NCBI RefSeq assembly: GCF_003612055.1
Contig: NZ_RAWB01000013.1
Location: 1 to 41,767 of the forward strand
Direction of reading: 5' to 3'
Origin: Corallococcus llansteffanensis
Lineage (GTDB): Bacteria > Myxococcota > Myxococcia > Myxococcales > Myxococcaceae
DNA length: 41,767 nt
The translations under genes and the position numbers were made by a program. Below, piece by piece: positions 30,667 through 39,871 of the stretch. Numbering within the stretch: position 1 is the stretch's first letter; every line of letters starts with the position of its first letter. The notes under the pieces were generated by a model. The model was not told the DNA's origin, searched no databases, and saw nothing but the letters and a program-made list of their open reading frames with translations.

Positions 30667-32844
30667 CTACTGCAGGAGTTCGCCTTTTTCGGCCTTCGCG
30701 ACGAGCGACGCGGGCGGCAGGAAGTGCTTCCCGTAGCGCTCCGCGAGCTGGCGCGCGCGGAGGACGAAGCCGCGAGGCCCCGTGCCGGTGGGCCCTTCGT
30801 AGCCGTTGATGTACTGCACGACGCCGCCCGTCCACGCCGGGAAGCCGATGCCGAGGATGGAGCCCACGTTCGCGTCCGCGACGGTGCGCAGCACGCCTTC
30901 GTCGAAGCACCGCACCGTGTCGATGGCCTCGGCGAACAGCATCCGCTCCTTCATGTCCTCGAAGGGGATGGTGTACCCGGGCTTCGTGTAGTGCTGGGTG
31001 AGGCCCGCCCAGAGGCCCGTGCGCTTGCCGTCCGCGTAGTCGTAGAAGCCGCCGCCGGTGGAGCGGCCCTTGCGCTGGTGCTGGTCGATCATCGCGTCCA
31101 TCACCGCGTAGCTGCCGTGCACCTGCCACGTCTGGCCCGAGGCCTCCACGGCGGCCTGGGTCTCCAGGCGGATCTTCCGGGGCAGCGTGAGCGTCAATTC
31201 GTCCACCAGCTGGAGCGGGGCGGCGGGGTAGCCCGCCTGGAGCCCCGCCTGCTCGATGGACGCGGGCGGGATGCCCTCACCCACCATGGCGATGGCCTCA
31301 TTGAGGAACGTGCCAATCACGCGGCTGGTGAAGAAGCCCCGGCTGTCGTTGACGACGATGGGCGTCTTGCCAATCTGCACCGCGATGTCGATGGCCTTCG
31401 CGAGCGTGGCGTCGCTGGTCTGCTTGCCCGCGATGAGCTCCAGCAGCGGCATCTTGTCCACGGGGGAGAAGAAGTGCATCCCGACGAAGTCGGGCGGACG
31501 CGTCACCCCTTCGGCGAGCAGGGAGATGGGCAGCGTGGACGTGTTGGACGCGAGCACCGCGTCCGGGGCGACCACGCCCTGCACCTCCTGGAACACCTTG
31601 TGCTTGAGCTTCACGTCCTCGAAGACGGCCTCGATGACCAGATCACAGCCCGCGAGCGCGGTGGGGTCCGCGGCGGGGGTGATGCGCGAAAGCAGCGCTT
31701 CGCCCTTCTCCTTCGTGGTGGAGCCCTTCTGGACGGCCTTCTCCACGAGCTTCACCGAGTACTGCTTGCCCTTCTGCGCGGCGTCGAGGCTCACGTCCTT
31801 GAGCACCACGTCGATGCCGGCCTTGGCGCACACGTAGGCGATGCCCGCGCCCATCATCCCGGCGCCGAGCACGCCGACCTTCTTCGCCGTGTGCTGCGGG
31901 AAGCCCTTGGGACGACCGCCGCCGGAGTTGATGTGCTGCATGTCGAAGAAGAACGCCTGCATCATGTTCTTCGCGACCTGGCCGGTGGCCAGCTCCGTGA
32001 AGTAGCGCGACTCGATGGTGAACGCGGTGTCCACGTCCACCTGCGTGCTCTCCACGGCCACCGCCATGATGGCGCGCGGCGCGGGCATGTTCGCGCCCTT
32101 CAACTGCTTGCGCAGGTTGGCGGGGAACGCGGGCAGGTTCGCCGCGAAGGAGGGCGAGGACGGCGTGCCGCCCGGAATCTTGTAGCCCTTCGCGTCCCAC
32201 GGCTGCTGCGAGCTCGGGTTCGCCTTCACCCACGCCCTGGCCGCGGGCAGGAGCGCGTCCACCGACTCCACGACCTCGTGCACGAGGCCCAGCTCCTTCG
32301 CCTCCTGCGGGCGGTAGCGCTGGCCCTGGAGCAGGACCTTCATCAGCGCGTCCGTGATGCCCAGCATGCGCACCGTGCGCACCACGCCGCCGCCGCCGGG
32401 GAGCAGCCCGAGCGTCACCTCCGGCAGGCCAAGCTGGGCGCCCTTCACGTCAGCGATGATGCGCCGGTGACACGCGAGCGCGATCTCCAGCCCGCCGCCC
32501 ATCGCCGCGCCGTTGATGGCCGCGACCACGGGCTTGCCCAGCGTCTCCAGCGTGCGCAGCTGCGCCTTGATCTCCTCGCACAGCTCGAAGACCTGCTTCG
32601 CCTCGTCCTTCTTCACGCGGCGCAGGTCGTTCAGGTCGCCGCCCGCGAAGAACGTCTTCTTCGCGGAGGTGAGGATGATGCCGGTGATGCTCGCCTTCTC
32701 CTGGACCAGCCGGTCCACCGCCGCGCGCATGGACTTCACGTAGGCGGCGTTCATCGTGTTCGCGGACTGGGCCGGGTCATCCATCGTCAAGACCACGATG
32801 CCGTCGGCGTCTTTTTCCCAGCGCAGGGTGTTCTGTTCGCTCAT
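30667..32844 (-). CDS. fadJ: bifunctional enoyl-CoA hydratase / 3-hydroxyacyl-CoA dehydrogenase
   Basis: Protein of 725 aa, the length of FadJ/FadB alpha subunits. The N-terminal crotonase domain has an oxyanion segment (FFAGGDL), AAMGGGLEIALAC with Glu120 and LPEVTLGLLPGGGG with Glu142, both hydratase glutamates. The NAD-binding domain starts at VGVLGAGMMGAG (323-334), and GMHFFSPVDKMPLLELI carries the dehydrogenase His. It performs hydration and then oxidation of trans-2-enoyl-CoA to 3-ketoacyl-CoA. The thiolase is encoded just upstream (37 bp), so the two likely form the trifunctional complex. ATG 32844 begins the conserved domain; the frame is open further upstream. The fadJ/fadB distinction is not certain. 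Confidence 0.93.
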   Translation of the reverse strand: MSEQNTLRWEKDADGIVVLTMDDPAQSANTMNAAYVKSMRAAVDRLVQEKASITGIILTSAKKTFFAGGDLNDLRRVKKDEAKQVFELCEEIKAQLRTLETLGKPVVAAINGAAMGGGLEIALACHRRIIADVKGAQLGLPEVTLGLLPGGGGVVRTVRMLGITDALMKVLLQGQRYRPQEAKELGLVHEVVESVDALLPAARAWVKANPSSQQPWDAKGYKIPGGTPSSPSFAANLPAFPANLRKQLKGANMPAPRAIMAVAVESTQVDVDTAFTIESRYFTELATGQVAKNMMQAFFFDMQHINSGGGRPKGFPQHTAKKVGVLGAGMMGAGIAYVCAKAGIDVVLKDVSLDAAQKGKQYSVKLVEKAVQKGSTTKEKGEALLSRITPAADPTALAGCDLVIEAVFEDVKLKHKVFQEVQGVVAPDAVLASNTSTLPISLLAEGVTRPPDFVGMHFFSPVDKMPLLELIAGKQTSDATLAKAIDIAVQIGKTPIVVNDSRGFFTSRVIGTFLNEAIAMVGEGIPPASIEQAGLQAGYPAAPLQLVDELTLTLPRKIRLETQAAVEASGQTWQVHGSYAVMDAMIDQHQRKGRSTGGGFYDYADGKRTGLWAGLTQHYTKPGYTIPFEDMKERMLFAEAIDTVRCFDEGVLRTVADANVGSILGIGFPAWTGGVVQYINGYEGPTGTGPRGFVLRARQLAERYGKHFLPPASLVAKAEKGELLQ

Positions 32845-32881
32845 GGGGATTTGCTCGGAAGGTGTCGAAAAGGGGAGGGGT

Positions 32882-34093
32882 TCAGACGCGCTCGACGAGG
32901 GTGGCAACGCCCATCCCACCGCCGACGCACAGGGTGACGACCGCGCGGCGCGCCTGACGGCGCTCCAGCTCGTCCACCACGGTTCCAAGAATCATGGCGC
33001 CGGTGGCGCCGAGCGGGTGGCCCATGGCGATGGAGCCGCCGTTGACGTTGAGCTTCTCGTCCGGGATGCCCAGGTCCTTCTGGTACTTGAGGACCACGGA
33101 GGCGAAGGCCTCGTTGAGCTCGAAGAGGTCGATGTCCTTCACGCTGAGGCCGGCGATGTCGAGCAGCTTCCGGGTGGCCGGGATGGGGCCCGTGAGCATG
33201 ATGGTGGGGTCCGCACCGGACGTGGCGATGGCCGCGATGCGCGCCCGCGGCGTGAGGCCCAGCGCCTTGCCGACCTTCTCCGAGCCCAACAGGACGAGCG
33301 CCGCGCCGTCGACGATGCCGGAGGAGTTCCCCGGGGTGTGCACGTGGTGGATCTTCTCCACGAAGTGGTACTTCTGCAGCGCCACCGCGTCGAAGCCGCC
33401 GGCCTCGCCCATGGCGGTGAAGGACGCGTTGAGCTGACCGAGCGACGCCACGGTGGAGTCCGGGCGCATGTGCTCATCGCGGTCGAGCACGGTGAGGCCG
33501 TTCTGGTCCACCACCGGGACGACGGACTTCTTGAAGTAGCCTTCCGCCCACGCCTTCGCGGCGAGCGCCTGCGACCTCGCGGCGTAGCGGTCCACGTCCT
33601 CGCGGGTGAAGCCCTCGATCGTCGCGATGAGGTCCGCGGAGATGCCCTGCGGCACGAAGTAGGTGTCGTAGTTGGTGGCCGGATCCAACGCCCAGGCGCC
33701 GCCGTCCGAACCCATGGGGACGCGCGACATGCTCTCCACGCCGCCCGCGATGACCAGGTGCTCCCAGCCCGAGCGCACCTGCTGCGCGGCCAGGTTCACC
33801 GCCGTCAGCCCGGAGGCGCAGAAGCGGTTGAGCTGCACGCCGCCGGTGGTCTCCGCGAGGCCGGCCGCGAGCACCAGCGTGCGCGCGATGTCCGCGCCCT
33901 GGTCCCCGACGGGAGACACGACGCCGAGCACCACGTCGTCGATGCGCTGGGGGTCGAGGTTCGGGTTGCGCTTCTTGAGCGCATCCACCAGGCCGACGAG
34001 CAGCGACACCGGCTTGGTGCCGTGCAGCGCGCCCTTCTTGCCCTTGCCGCGAGGGGTACGAACGGCGTCGAAGATGAAAGCTTCCTGGCTCAC
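32882..34093 (-). CDS. fadI: acetyl-CoA C-acetyltransferase (thiolase)
   Basis: Protein of 403 aa starting at GTG 34093, which follows a very strong AAGGAGG. The nucleophile Cys is in LNRFCASGL (Cys92), and the C-terminal catalytic set is [20 protein letters not shown] (His) and TLCVGGGMG (second Cys). All thiolase residues are intact. It releases acetyl-CoA from 3-ketoacyl-CoA in the last step of beta-oxidation. It lies directly upstream of the bifunctional gene and downstream of an acyl-CoA dehydrogenase (32 bp). The symbol reflects its pairing with a FadJ-like partner; fadA is an alternative. Confidence 0.93.
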   Translation of the reverse strand: MSQEAFIFDAVRTPRGKGKKGALHGTKPVSLLVGLVDALKKRNPNLDPQRIDDVVLGVVSPVGDQGADIARTLVLAAGLAETTGGVQLNRFCASGLTAVNLAAQQVRSGWEHLVIAGGVESMSRVPMGSDGGAWALDPATNYDTYFVPQGISADLIATIEGFTREDVDRYAARSQALAAKAWAEGYFKKSVVPVVDQNGLTVLDRDEHMRPDSTVASLGQLNASFTAMGEAGGFDAVALQKYHFVEKIHHVHTPGNSSGIVDGAALVLLGSEKVGKALGLTPRARIAAIATSGADPTIMLTGPIPATRKLLDIAGLSVKDIDLFELNEAFASVVLKYQKDLGIPDEKLNVNGGSIAMGHPLGATGAMILGTVVDELERRQARRAVVTLCVGGGMGVATLVERV

Positions 34094-34125
34094 TCGGAGC
34101 CTCCTTGGAGATGCAGGTGATGGGG

Positions 34126-35274
34126 CTACAGGGAACGGGCGACGAGCTCTTTCATGACCTCGTTCGCGCCGGCGAAGATTCGCAGGACGCGGGTGTCCGC
34201 GAACAGGTGGGCGATAGGGTACTCCTTCATGTAACCGTACCCTCCAAACAGCTGCAGGCAACGGTCCACGACGATGCACGCCTGGTCCGTCACCCAGTAC
34301 TTCGCCATGGCCGCCGTCGTCACGTCGAGCCTGCCCTCGAGGTGGGACGTGATGCAGTCGTCGACGAAGGTGCGACAGACCCGTCCCAGGGTCGCGCACT
34401 CCGCCAGCTCGAAGCGCGTGTTCTGCAGGGCGAAGAGCGGCTTGCCGAAGGCGTGACGCTGCTTCGTGTACGCGACGGTCACCTCCACCGCGCGCTCCAG
34501 GCTCGCCATCCCGATGAGCGCCGTGATCAGCCGCTCCGGCGGAAGCTGCTGCATCAACTGCACGAAGCCCCGGCCCTCCTCGCCGCCGAGCAGGTTGACC
34601 ACCGGGACCTTCAGGTCGTCGAAGAAGAGCTCGGTGGTGTCCTGGCCCTTGCCCCCCAGCTTGTCGAGGATGCGGCCGCGCTGGAAGCCGGGCGTCGTGT
34701 CGGAGACCTCGGCGCACAGCAGCGAGATGCCCGCATGGCCCTTCACGTCCCCCGTCCGCACCACGATGATGATGAAGTCGCAGACGTGGCCGTTGGAGAT
34801 GAACGTCTTCGAGCCGCTCACGCGGTAGAAGTCACCCTCACGCACCGCGCGGGTGGTGATGGCCTGGAGGTCCGAGCCCGTCCCCGGTTCGGTCATGGCG
34901 ATGGCCCCCACCCACTCGCCGCTCGCGAGCCGGGGCAGCCACTTCTGCTTCTGGGCCTCGGACGCATAGGCGAGGAGGTAGTGCGCGACGATGGTGCTGT
35001 GCACGGCGAAGCCCATGGAAGGGTCGCCCGCGCGGACCTGCTCCTCGACGAGGACCGCCTCGTGCGCGAACGTGCCGCCGCCGCCGCCGTAGGCCTCCGG
35101 GATGGACATGCACAAGAGGCCCAGCTCACCCGCCCTGCGGTAGAGGGCCTTGTCCGGATACCCCTGGGCCACGTGCTTGGGCACGTTGGGGAGGACCTCC
35201 TGGGTGAAGTAGCGGGCCGCGAGCTCGCGCACCTGCTCGAGTTCGTCCGAGCTCCATCGGGGACGTGTCGTCAT
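34126..35274 (-). CDS. acyl-CoA dehydrogenase
   Basis: FAD-dependent dehydrogenase of 382 aa. Signatures are [14 protein letters not shown] (FAD/substrate binding), [16 protein letters not shown] and [12 protein letters not shown]. The C-terminal motif usually containing the catalytic Glu (YEGT) reads FAGANEVMK, so Glu376 is absent; the base is more likely the Glu in the helix [11 protein letters not shown], as in long-chain and isovaleryl-CoA dehydrogenases. That fits a branched or long substrate, though this is not proof. It introduces the trans-2 double bond into acyl-CoA and passes electrons to ETF. AGGAGA lies 5 bp before ATG. It is 27 bp downstream of a second acyl-CoA dehydrogenase. 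Confidence 0.93.
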   Translation of the reverse strand: MTTRPRWSSDELEQVRELAARYFTQEVLPNVPKHVAQGYPDKALYRRAGELGLLCMSIPEAYGGGGGTFAHEAVLVEEQVRAGDPSMGFAVHSTIVAHYLLAYASEAQKQKWLPRLASGEWVGAIAMTEPGTGSDLQAITTRAVREGDFYRVSGSKTFISNGHVCDFIIIVVRTGDVKGHAGISLLCAEVSDTTPGFQRGRILDKLGGKGQDTTELFFDDLKVPVVNLLGGEEGRGFVQLMQQLPPERLITALIGMASLERAVEVTVAYTKQRHAFGKPLFALQNTRFELAECATLGRVCRTFVDDCITSHLEGRLDVTTAAMAKYWVTDQACIVVDRCLQLFGGYGYMKEYPIAHLFADTRVLRIFAGANEVMKELVARSL

Positions 35275-35301
35275 GTCTGTCTCCTGGACTGGGGGTCGAC
35301 C

Positions 35302-36441
35302 CTAGAGTCCGAACGTCTTGCCAATGATGTCGCGCTGGATCTCGCTCGTGCCGCCGTAGACGGTGGAGATGACCGTGGCGCGCAGGTGCGACTCCATGTC
35401 GTATTCGGTCGCGTAGCCGTAGCCCCCCATCATCTGCATGCCCTCCAGGGCCACGCGCTTGGCGGTCTCCGTCGTCTTCAGCTTCGCCATCGAGGCCTCG
35501 CGGGGGAGGGTCTGCTCGGGGGCCTCGTCCGCCATGGCGGCCACGCGGTAGACGAGCAGCTCACAGCAATCCAGCTCGGTGGCGAGGTCCGCGATGCGGT
35601 GCTTGAGCGCCTGGAAGGAGCCGACGGGCCGGCCAAACTGCTTGCGCTCCTTCACGTAGGCGACGGCGTCATCGAACGCGCGCCGCCCCCGGCCGAGCAT
35701 GGCCGCGGCGAGGATGAGCCGCTCGCTGTTGAGGCCCGCCATCAACTGGGGCCAGGCGCGGTCCACGGTGCCCACCACGGTGCTCTCCGGGAGGAAGCAG
35801 TCGGTGAAGAAGACGTCGTTGACCTCCTTGCCGCCCAGCGTGGGGATGCCTCGGATCTCCATCCCCGGCGTGCCCGCGGGGACGCAGAACATGGTGAGGC
35901 CCTCGTGCCGCGAGCTGGTGGCGTGGGTGCGGGCCACGAGCAGGAGGTGGTCCGCGAGGTGCGCGTTCGAGCACCAGGTCTTCTGCCCGTTGACGAGGAA
36001 GCCCCCGGGGGTGCGCGTGGCCCGGCAGGTGAGGGCGGCGACATCCGAGCCCGCCCCGGGTTCGGAGATGGAGATGGCCTCCACGCGGCCCCGGGCGATG
36101 CCGCCGAGGATGGTGGCGCGCTGCGCCTCGGTGCCGAACTTCGCGTAGGGGCCGGCGGCGACCGCCGTGGTGATGTAGCCCCCCACGGGGGCGAGCCCGT
36201 AGGCGGTCCGCTCGGCGAACAGGCAGATGTCGGACATGCCTCCGCCCGAGCCGCCGTACTCCGGGGGAAGGCCCACGCCCAGCCAGCCGAGCTCCGCCAT
36301 CTGGGCGTAGAGGGCGGGGCTGTGGGCCTCGGCGCCGTGGTTCGTCAGGGCGTCTCGCTGCGAGCGCGTCCCCGTCTTGGCGCGACAGAACGCGTCGATG
36401 GCGGAAGCGAACGAAGCCTGCTCCGGGGTTCTCGCATGCAT
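35302..36441 (-). CDS. acyl-CoA dehydrogenase
   Basis: Second, divergent acyl-CoA dehydrogenase of 379 aa. SISEPGAGSDVAAL, QKTWCSNAH, RKQFGRPVGSFQ and MMGGYGYATEYD are recognisable. The C-terminal motif is YGGTSEIQRDIIG, where the usual catalytic Glu (YEGTSEIQ) is Gly. Only about a third of residues agree with the neighbouring paralogue by eye, so the two probably handle different chain lengths or branching. In some clusters such pairs act as a heteromer; that is possible here. Gene order is ligase, this gene, then the 382-aa paralogue, with 32- and 27-bp gaps. Confidence 0.92.
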   Translation of the reverse strand: MHARTPEQASFASAIDAFCRAKTGTRSQRDALTNHGAEAHSPALYAQMAELGWLGVGLPPEYGGSGGGMSDICLFAERTAYGLAPVGGYITTAVAAGPYAKFGTEAQRATILGGIARGRVEAISISEPGAGSDVAALTCRATRTPGGFLVNGQKTWCSNAHLADHLLLVARTHATSSRHEGLTMFCVPAGTPGMEIRGIPTLGGKEVNDVFFTDCFLPESTVVGTVDRAWPQLMAGLNSERLILAAAMLGRGRRAFDDAVAYVKERKQFGRPVGSFQALKHRIADLATELDCCELLVYRVAAMADEAPEQTLPREASMAKLKTTETAKRVALEGMQMMGGYGYATEYDMESHLRATVISTVYGGTSEIQRDIIGKTFGL

Positions 36442-36473
36442 GGGGGCTCTCGTGGATCCAGCAGGTGGGGGTG

Positions 36474-38312
36474 TCAGGCGTTCGCGTAGAGCGCGGCGAT
36501 GCGCTCAGCGTATTGCGCGAGGACCACGCGGCGCTTGAGCTTGAGGGTGACGGTGAGCTCGCCCGTCGCGGGGGACCACGCCTCGGGCACCACCGCGAAG
36601 GACTTGATCTGCTCCGCGCGGGACAGCCGGGCGTTGGCCGCGGCGACGAGCGACTCGAGCTCGGCGCGGACCCGGGCATCCCGCGCGAGGTCGGCGAGCG
36701 ACTCCGACGCGAGGCCCTGGGCCCGGGCCCAGAGCGGCGCGGCCTCCGGGTCGAGCGAGACGAGCGCCGTCACATAGGGGTGGCCGTCGCCAATCGCGAT
36801 GGCCTGTCCCACGAGGGGGTGCGCGCGCAGCATGCCTTCGAGCTTGGAGGGCGCGATGTTCTTCCCGCTCGAGGTGATGAGCAGCTCCTTCTTGCGGTCG
36901 GTGATGGTGAGGAACCCGTCCGCGTCGAGCGTGCCGATGTCGCCGGTGGCGAGCCAGCCGTCCACGTCCACCCCGCTGATGACCTGACCGTCCGGGGCGA
37001 GGTACCCGGAGAACACCACGGGGCCTCGGACGAAGATCTCCCCGTCCCGGGCCAGGCGCAGCTCCAGCCCGGGGATGGGCCGGCCCACGGCGCCCAGCCG
37101 GAAGTCCGTGGGCGTGTTGATCGTCGCGCAGCCCGTGGTCTCACTCATGCCCCAGACCTCCAGCACCTTGATGCCGAAGCCCCCGAGGTACTCGAGGATC
37201 TCCACCGGGATGGGCGCCGAGCCGCTGCTGGCCCATTCGAGCGCGCCCAGGCCGAGCGACCTGCGCAGCGGTTCAAGGACCTGGGCCTCCACCTCCACGA
37301 CCTTCTGCTGAAGCTCCGGGGGGACCGCCCTGCCGGAGCCCTGGAGTCGGAACGCCTCCAGGGCCAGCGCATGGGCCGCGAGCAGGGGCTCGCGCCGCGA
37401 GGGATCCAGCGCGCCCACCTTCGCCCGCAGGCCACCCGCGAGCTTCTCCCAGAAGCGCGGCACGCCGAAGAACGCGGGCGCACGCGCCCTGGCCAGCAGC
37501 GGCATCAGGTCCGCGGGATCCGCGCAGATGTGCACGTGCAGCGCCTTGTAGAGCGCGCGGTACAGTCCGAGCTCACGCTCCGCGACATGCGCGAGCGGCA
37601 GGTAGGCGATGGACGGCACCCGCATCTGGACGGGGATGGAGGCGTCCACGGCGATGGCCTCGTAGAAGGCGTTGCGGTGGCTCAGCACCACGCCCTTGGG
37701 GTCGCCGGTGGTGCCCGACGTGTACATCATGGCGATCGGGTCCTCGGGCCGGATGTCCTTCCAGCCTTCCTCGAAGACCAGGGGCGCCGCCTGGTGCAGC
37801 GCGCGCCCCTGGGCCTCGACCTCCGCGTAGGAGACGAAGCGCGCGTCCCCGGCGGGGATGGCGGACGGGTCGAGGACGATGATGCGTTTGAGCGCCCCGA
37901 GCGTTTCGAGCACCGGCCACCACCGCGCGACCTCGTCCTTGCCCTCCAGCACCACCACCGTGGCCGCGCTGTGCCGCGCGACGTAGCCCACCTGTTCGGT
38001 GCTCAGCGTCTGGTACGCGGTACAGGGAATCGCGGACAGGTGGACCGCGGCAAAGTCGACGACCCAATGCTCCGGCCGGGCGGACATCATGATCATCATC
38101 CGCTCGCCCTTCTTGAGCCCCAGCGCGTCCAGGCCCCGGGTGAGCGCGGCGGTCTGTTCCCGCAGCTGCGCCCAGGTGAGCGTTTTGTCTCCGGCGGTGA
38201 GGGCGGGAGCGTCCGCGTATTCCTCGGCGTTGCGTTTGAGGAGGAGCGGCAGCGTGAGCTTGTCCGCCAGGGATTGGCACTGCGCTTCCAGGTCTGCGCG
38301 CGACGGATCCAT
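36474..38312 (-). CDS. long-chain acyl-CoA ligase (AMP-forming)
   Basis: Protein of 612 aa of the adenylate-forming family. The P-loop motif is MMYTSGTTGDPKGVVLSH, the A5 motif VWGMSETTG, the A7 motif LATGDIG, the hinge TDRKKELLITSSGKNIAPSK, and the C-terminal catalytic Lys is in TVTLKLKRR. The C-terminal pattern and length match long-chain FadD15-like ligases. It makes acyl-CoA from a free acid, ATP and CoA, the entry step to beta-oxidation. ATG 38312 follows AGGAGGTG; a start 27 nt upstream is weaker. No transmembrane segment. It sits between the SDR (48 bp) and an acyl-CoA dehydrogenase (32 bp). Confidence 0.93.
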   Translation of the reverse strand: MDPSRADLEAQCQSLADKLTLPLLLKRNAEEYADAPALTAGDKTLTWAQLREQTAALTRGLDALGLKKGERMMIMMSARPEHWVVDFAAVHLSAIPCTAYQTLSTEQVGYVARHSAATVVVLEGKDEVARWWPVLETLGALKRIIVLDPSAIPAGDARFVSYAEVEAQGRALHQAAPLVFEEGWKDIRPEDPIAMMYTSGTTGDPKGVVLSHRNAFYEAIAVDASIPVQMRVPSIAYLPLAHVAERELGLYRALYKALHVHICADPADLMPLLARARAPAFFGVPRFWEKLAGGLRAKVGALDPSRREPLLAAHALALEAFRLQGSGRAVPPELQQKVVEVEAQVLEPLRRSLGLGALEWASSGSAPIPVEILEYLGGFGIKVLEVWGMSETTGCATINTPTDFRLGAVGRPIPGLELRLARDGEIFVRGPVVFSGYLAPDGQVISGVDVDGWLATGDIGTLDADGFLTITDRKKELLITSSGKNIAPSKLEGMLRAHPLVGQAIAIGDGHPYVTALVSLDPEAAPLWARAQGLASESLADLARDARVRAELESLVAAANARLSRAEQIKSFAVVPEAWSPATGELTVTLKLKRRVVLAQYAERIAALYANA

Positions 38313-38360
38313 GGGCACCTCCTCGGATGCGTGGGTCAAACGTGCTGTGGCGCTCCCCCG

Positions 38361-39203
38361 TCAGGGGTCGACGTAGAGGTCGAGCACGACGTCGGGGCCG
38401 CCGCCGTAGCGGCTGAAGTCGGTGACGCCTTCGGCGCGCAGGACGTCTTCGTCGATGAAGGTCTGGCCGGTGCATGTCCGCGGCGGGCGCTGGAAGAGGG
38501 CCACGGCCGCGTCGGCCATGATCTCCGGCGAGCGGGCCCGCTGCATCGACGTGTCACCGCCGAGCAGGTTCTTCACGGCGGCGGTGGCGATGAGCGTCCG
38601 GGGCCAGAGCGCGTTCGCGCCAATGCCAGCCTCCGCGAACTCCGCGGCCCAGCCGAGCGTGAGCAGGGTCATGCCGTACTTGGCGACCGTGTAGGCCGGG
38701 TGCAATCCCAGCCAGTGCGGCGCGAGGTTGATGGGCGGTGAGAGCGAGAGGATGTGCGAATGGGGGGAGCGCCGCAGGTGGGGGAGCGCCGCGCGCGTCA
38801 GGAGGAACGTCCCCCGCAGCTGGATCTGCTGCATCAGGTCGAACCGCTTGACGGGCAGCTCCTCCGTCTTGAGCGGAGCGAGGGCGCTCGCGTTGTTGAC
38901 GCAGAAGTCGATGCCGCCAAAGCGCGCCACGGTCGCCTCCACGGCCCGCTGCACGTCCGCCTCGTCGCGCACGTCCCCCACCACGGCGAGCGCCCGGCCC
39001 CCCGCGGCTTCGATCTCCGCGGCCGCCGTGTGCACGGTCCCGGGGAGCCGGGGATCCGGGGTGTCTGTCTTCGCCAGGAGCGCGACGTTGGCTCCCAGCC
39101 GCCCCGCCGCGACCCCGATGGCGAGCCCGATGCCGCGGCTTCCGCCGGACATCAGGAGCGTGCGGCCCGCGAGCGGTCCCTGGGGTGCCAGTCGTTGCGT
39201 CAC
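38361..39203 (-). CDS. HSDL2-like short-chain dehydrogenase
   Basis: SDR of 280 aa with the Rossmann motif SGGSRGIG near 19-26, NNASALAP in place of NNAG, LSLSPPINL replacing the usual Ser strand and AYTVAKYGM as Tyr/Lys. The long insertion after the first helix (LLAKTDTPDPRLPGTVHTAA) and the NNASALAP segment are signatures of the HSDL2/peroxisomal-like SDR subgroup, associated with lipid and isoprenoid metabolism. Here it lacks the SCP2 sterol-carrier tail of the animal protein. It starts with GTG overlapping the TGA of the TetR gene (GTGA), so the two are translationally coupled. Confidence 0.9.
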   Translation of the reverse strand: MTQRLAPQGPLAGRTLLMSGGSRGIGLAIGVAAGRLGANVALLAKTDTPDPRLPGTVHTAAAEIEAAGGRALAVVGDVRDEADVQRAVEATVARFGGIDFCVNNASALAPLKTEELPVKRFDLMQQIQLRGTFLLTRAALPHLRRSPHSHILSLSPPINLAPHWLGLHPAYTVAKYGMTLLTLGWAAEFAEAGIGANALWPRTLIATAAVKNLLGGDTSMQRARSPEIMADAAVALFQRPPRTCTGQTFIDEDVLRAEGVTDFSRYGGGPDVVLDLYVDP

Positions 39204-39871
39204 CGCTTGGGCCCCGTCTTGGGCGCCCGGGCGTCGCCGCGCGCGGGGCCGTCCTGCTGGGCCAGTTGGGGGAACACGTCGCGCACGATGACGATCAGCG
39301 CTTCGCTCAGGAGCAGCTGGACGTCCTCGCGGGAGAGCGTTCCGCCGCGGATCCACTCGCGGATGGAGGCCTTCACCAGTCCGGCGTAGGAGCGCATCAT
39401 CGCCCGGTGGCGCGCGTCGTTCCCGACCTCGACCTTGAGGCCCAGGAATTCGAGCGTCTTCGCGGCGGCCACGTCGTCCGCCTGCGCGATGATGTTCTCG
39501 ACCTCCGGGTCCGCTCCAATGCCTCCCATGCCGGTCACGGCCACGTAGGTCTTTCCGTGGGTCGCGACGGTGTCGAGGTACCACTCGACGCTGCGCTCCA
39601 CCCGCTCCCGAAGGGGCCCCGTCATGGTCACGTTCTCTTCCAGGCCGGGCATGAGCAGCATCCTCTTCACGACCTTCAGATAGAGGTCCCGCTTCTGCCC
39701 GAAGTAGTGGTTGAGCAATCCCCGGGCGACGCCTGCCTCCCGGGCAATGTCCGTGGTGGAGACTTCCGCGTAGGGGCGCTCACCGAACAGCCGCGTGGCG
39801 CATTCGAGGATCTGCTCCCTGCGCTTGTCCGGTTCGAGCCGCTTCCAGCGTGGCAGGGCGGCCGGGCTCAT
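39200..39871 (-). CDS. TetR family transcriptional regulator
   Basis: Regulator of 223 aa. The N-terminal helix-turn-helix is clear: RREQILECATRLFGERPYAE then TTDIAREAGVARGLLNHYFG and KRDLYLKVV. The C-terminal ligand domain is helical and not assigned. The ATG overlaps the stop of the crotonase gene (ATGA) and its TGA overlaps the SDR start (GTGA), so it is embedded in the operon it probably controls. A near-palindrome of 19 bp over the operon promoter is a good candidate binding site. By analogy with FadR/PsrA/LiuR-type repressors the ligand could be an acyl-CoA; this is inference. Confidence 0.92.
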   Translation of the reverse strand: MSPAALPRWKRLEPDKRREQILECATRLFGERPYAEVSTTDIAREAGVARGLLNHYFGQKRDLYLKVVKRMLLMPGLEENVTMTGPLRERVERSVEWYLDTVATHGKTYVAVTGMGGIGADPEVENIIAQADDVAAAKTLEFLGLKVEVGNDARHRAMMRSYAGLVKASIREWIRGGTLSREDVQLLLSEALIVIVRDVFPQLAQQDGPARGDARAPKTGPKR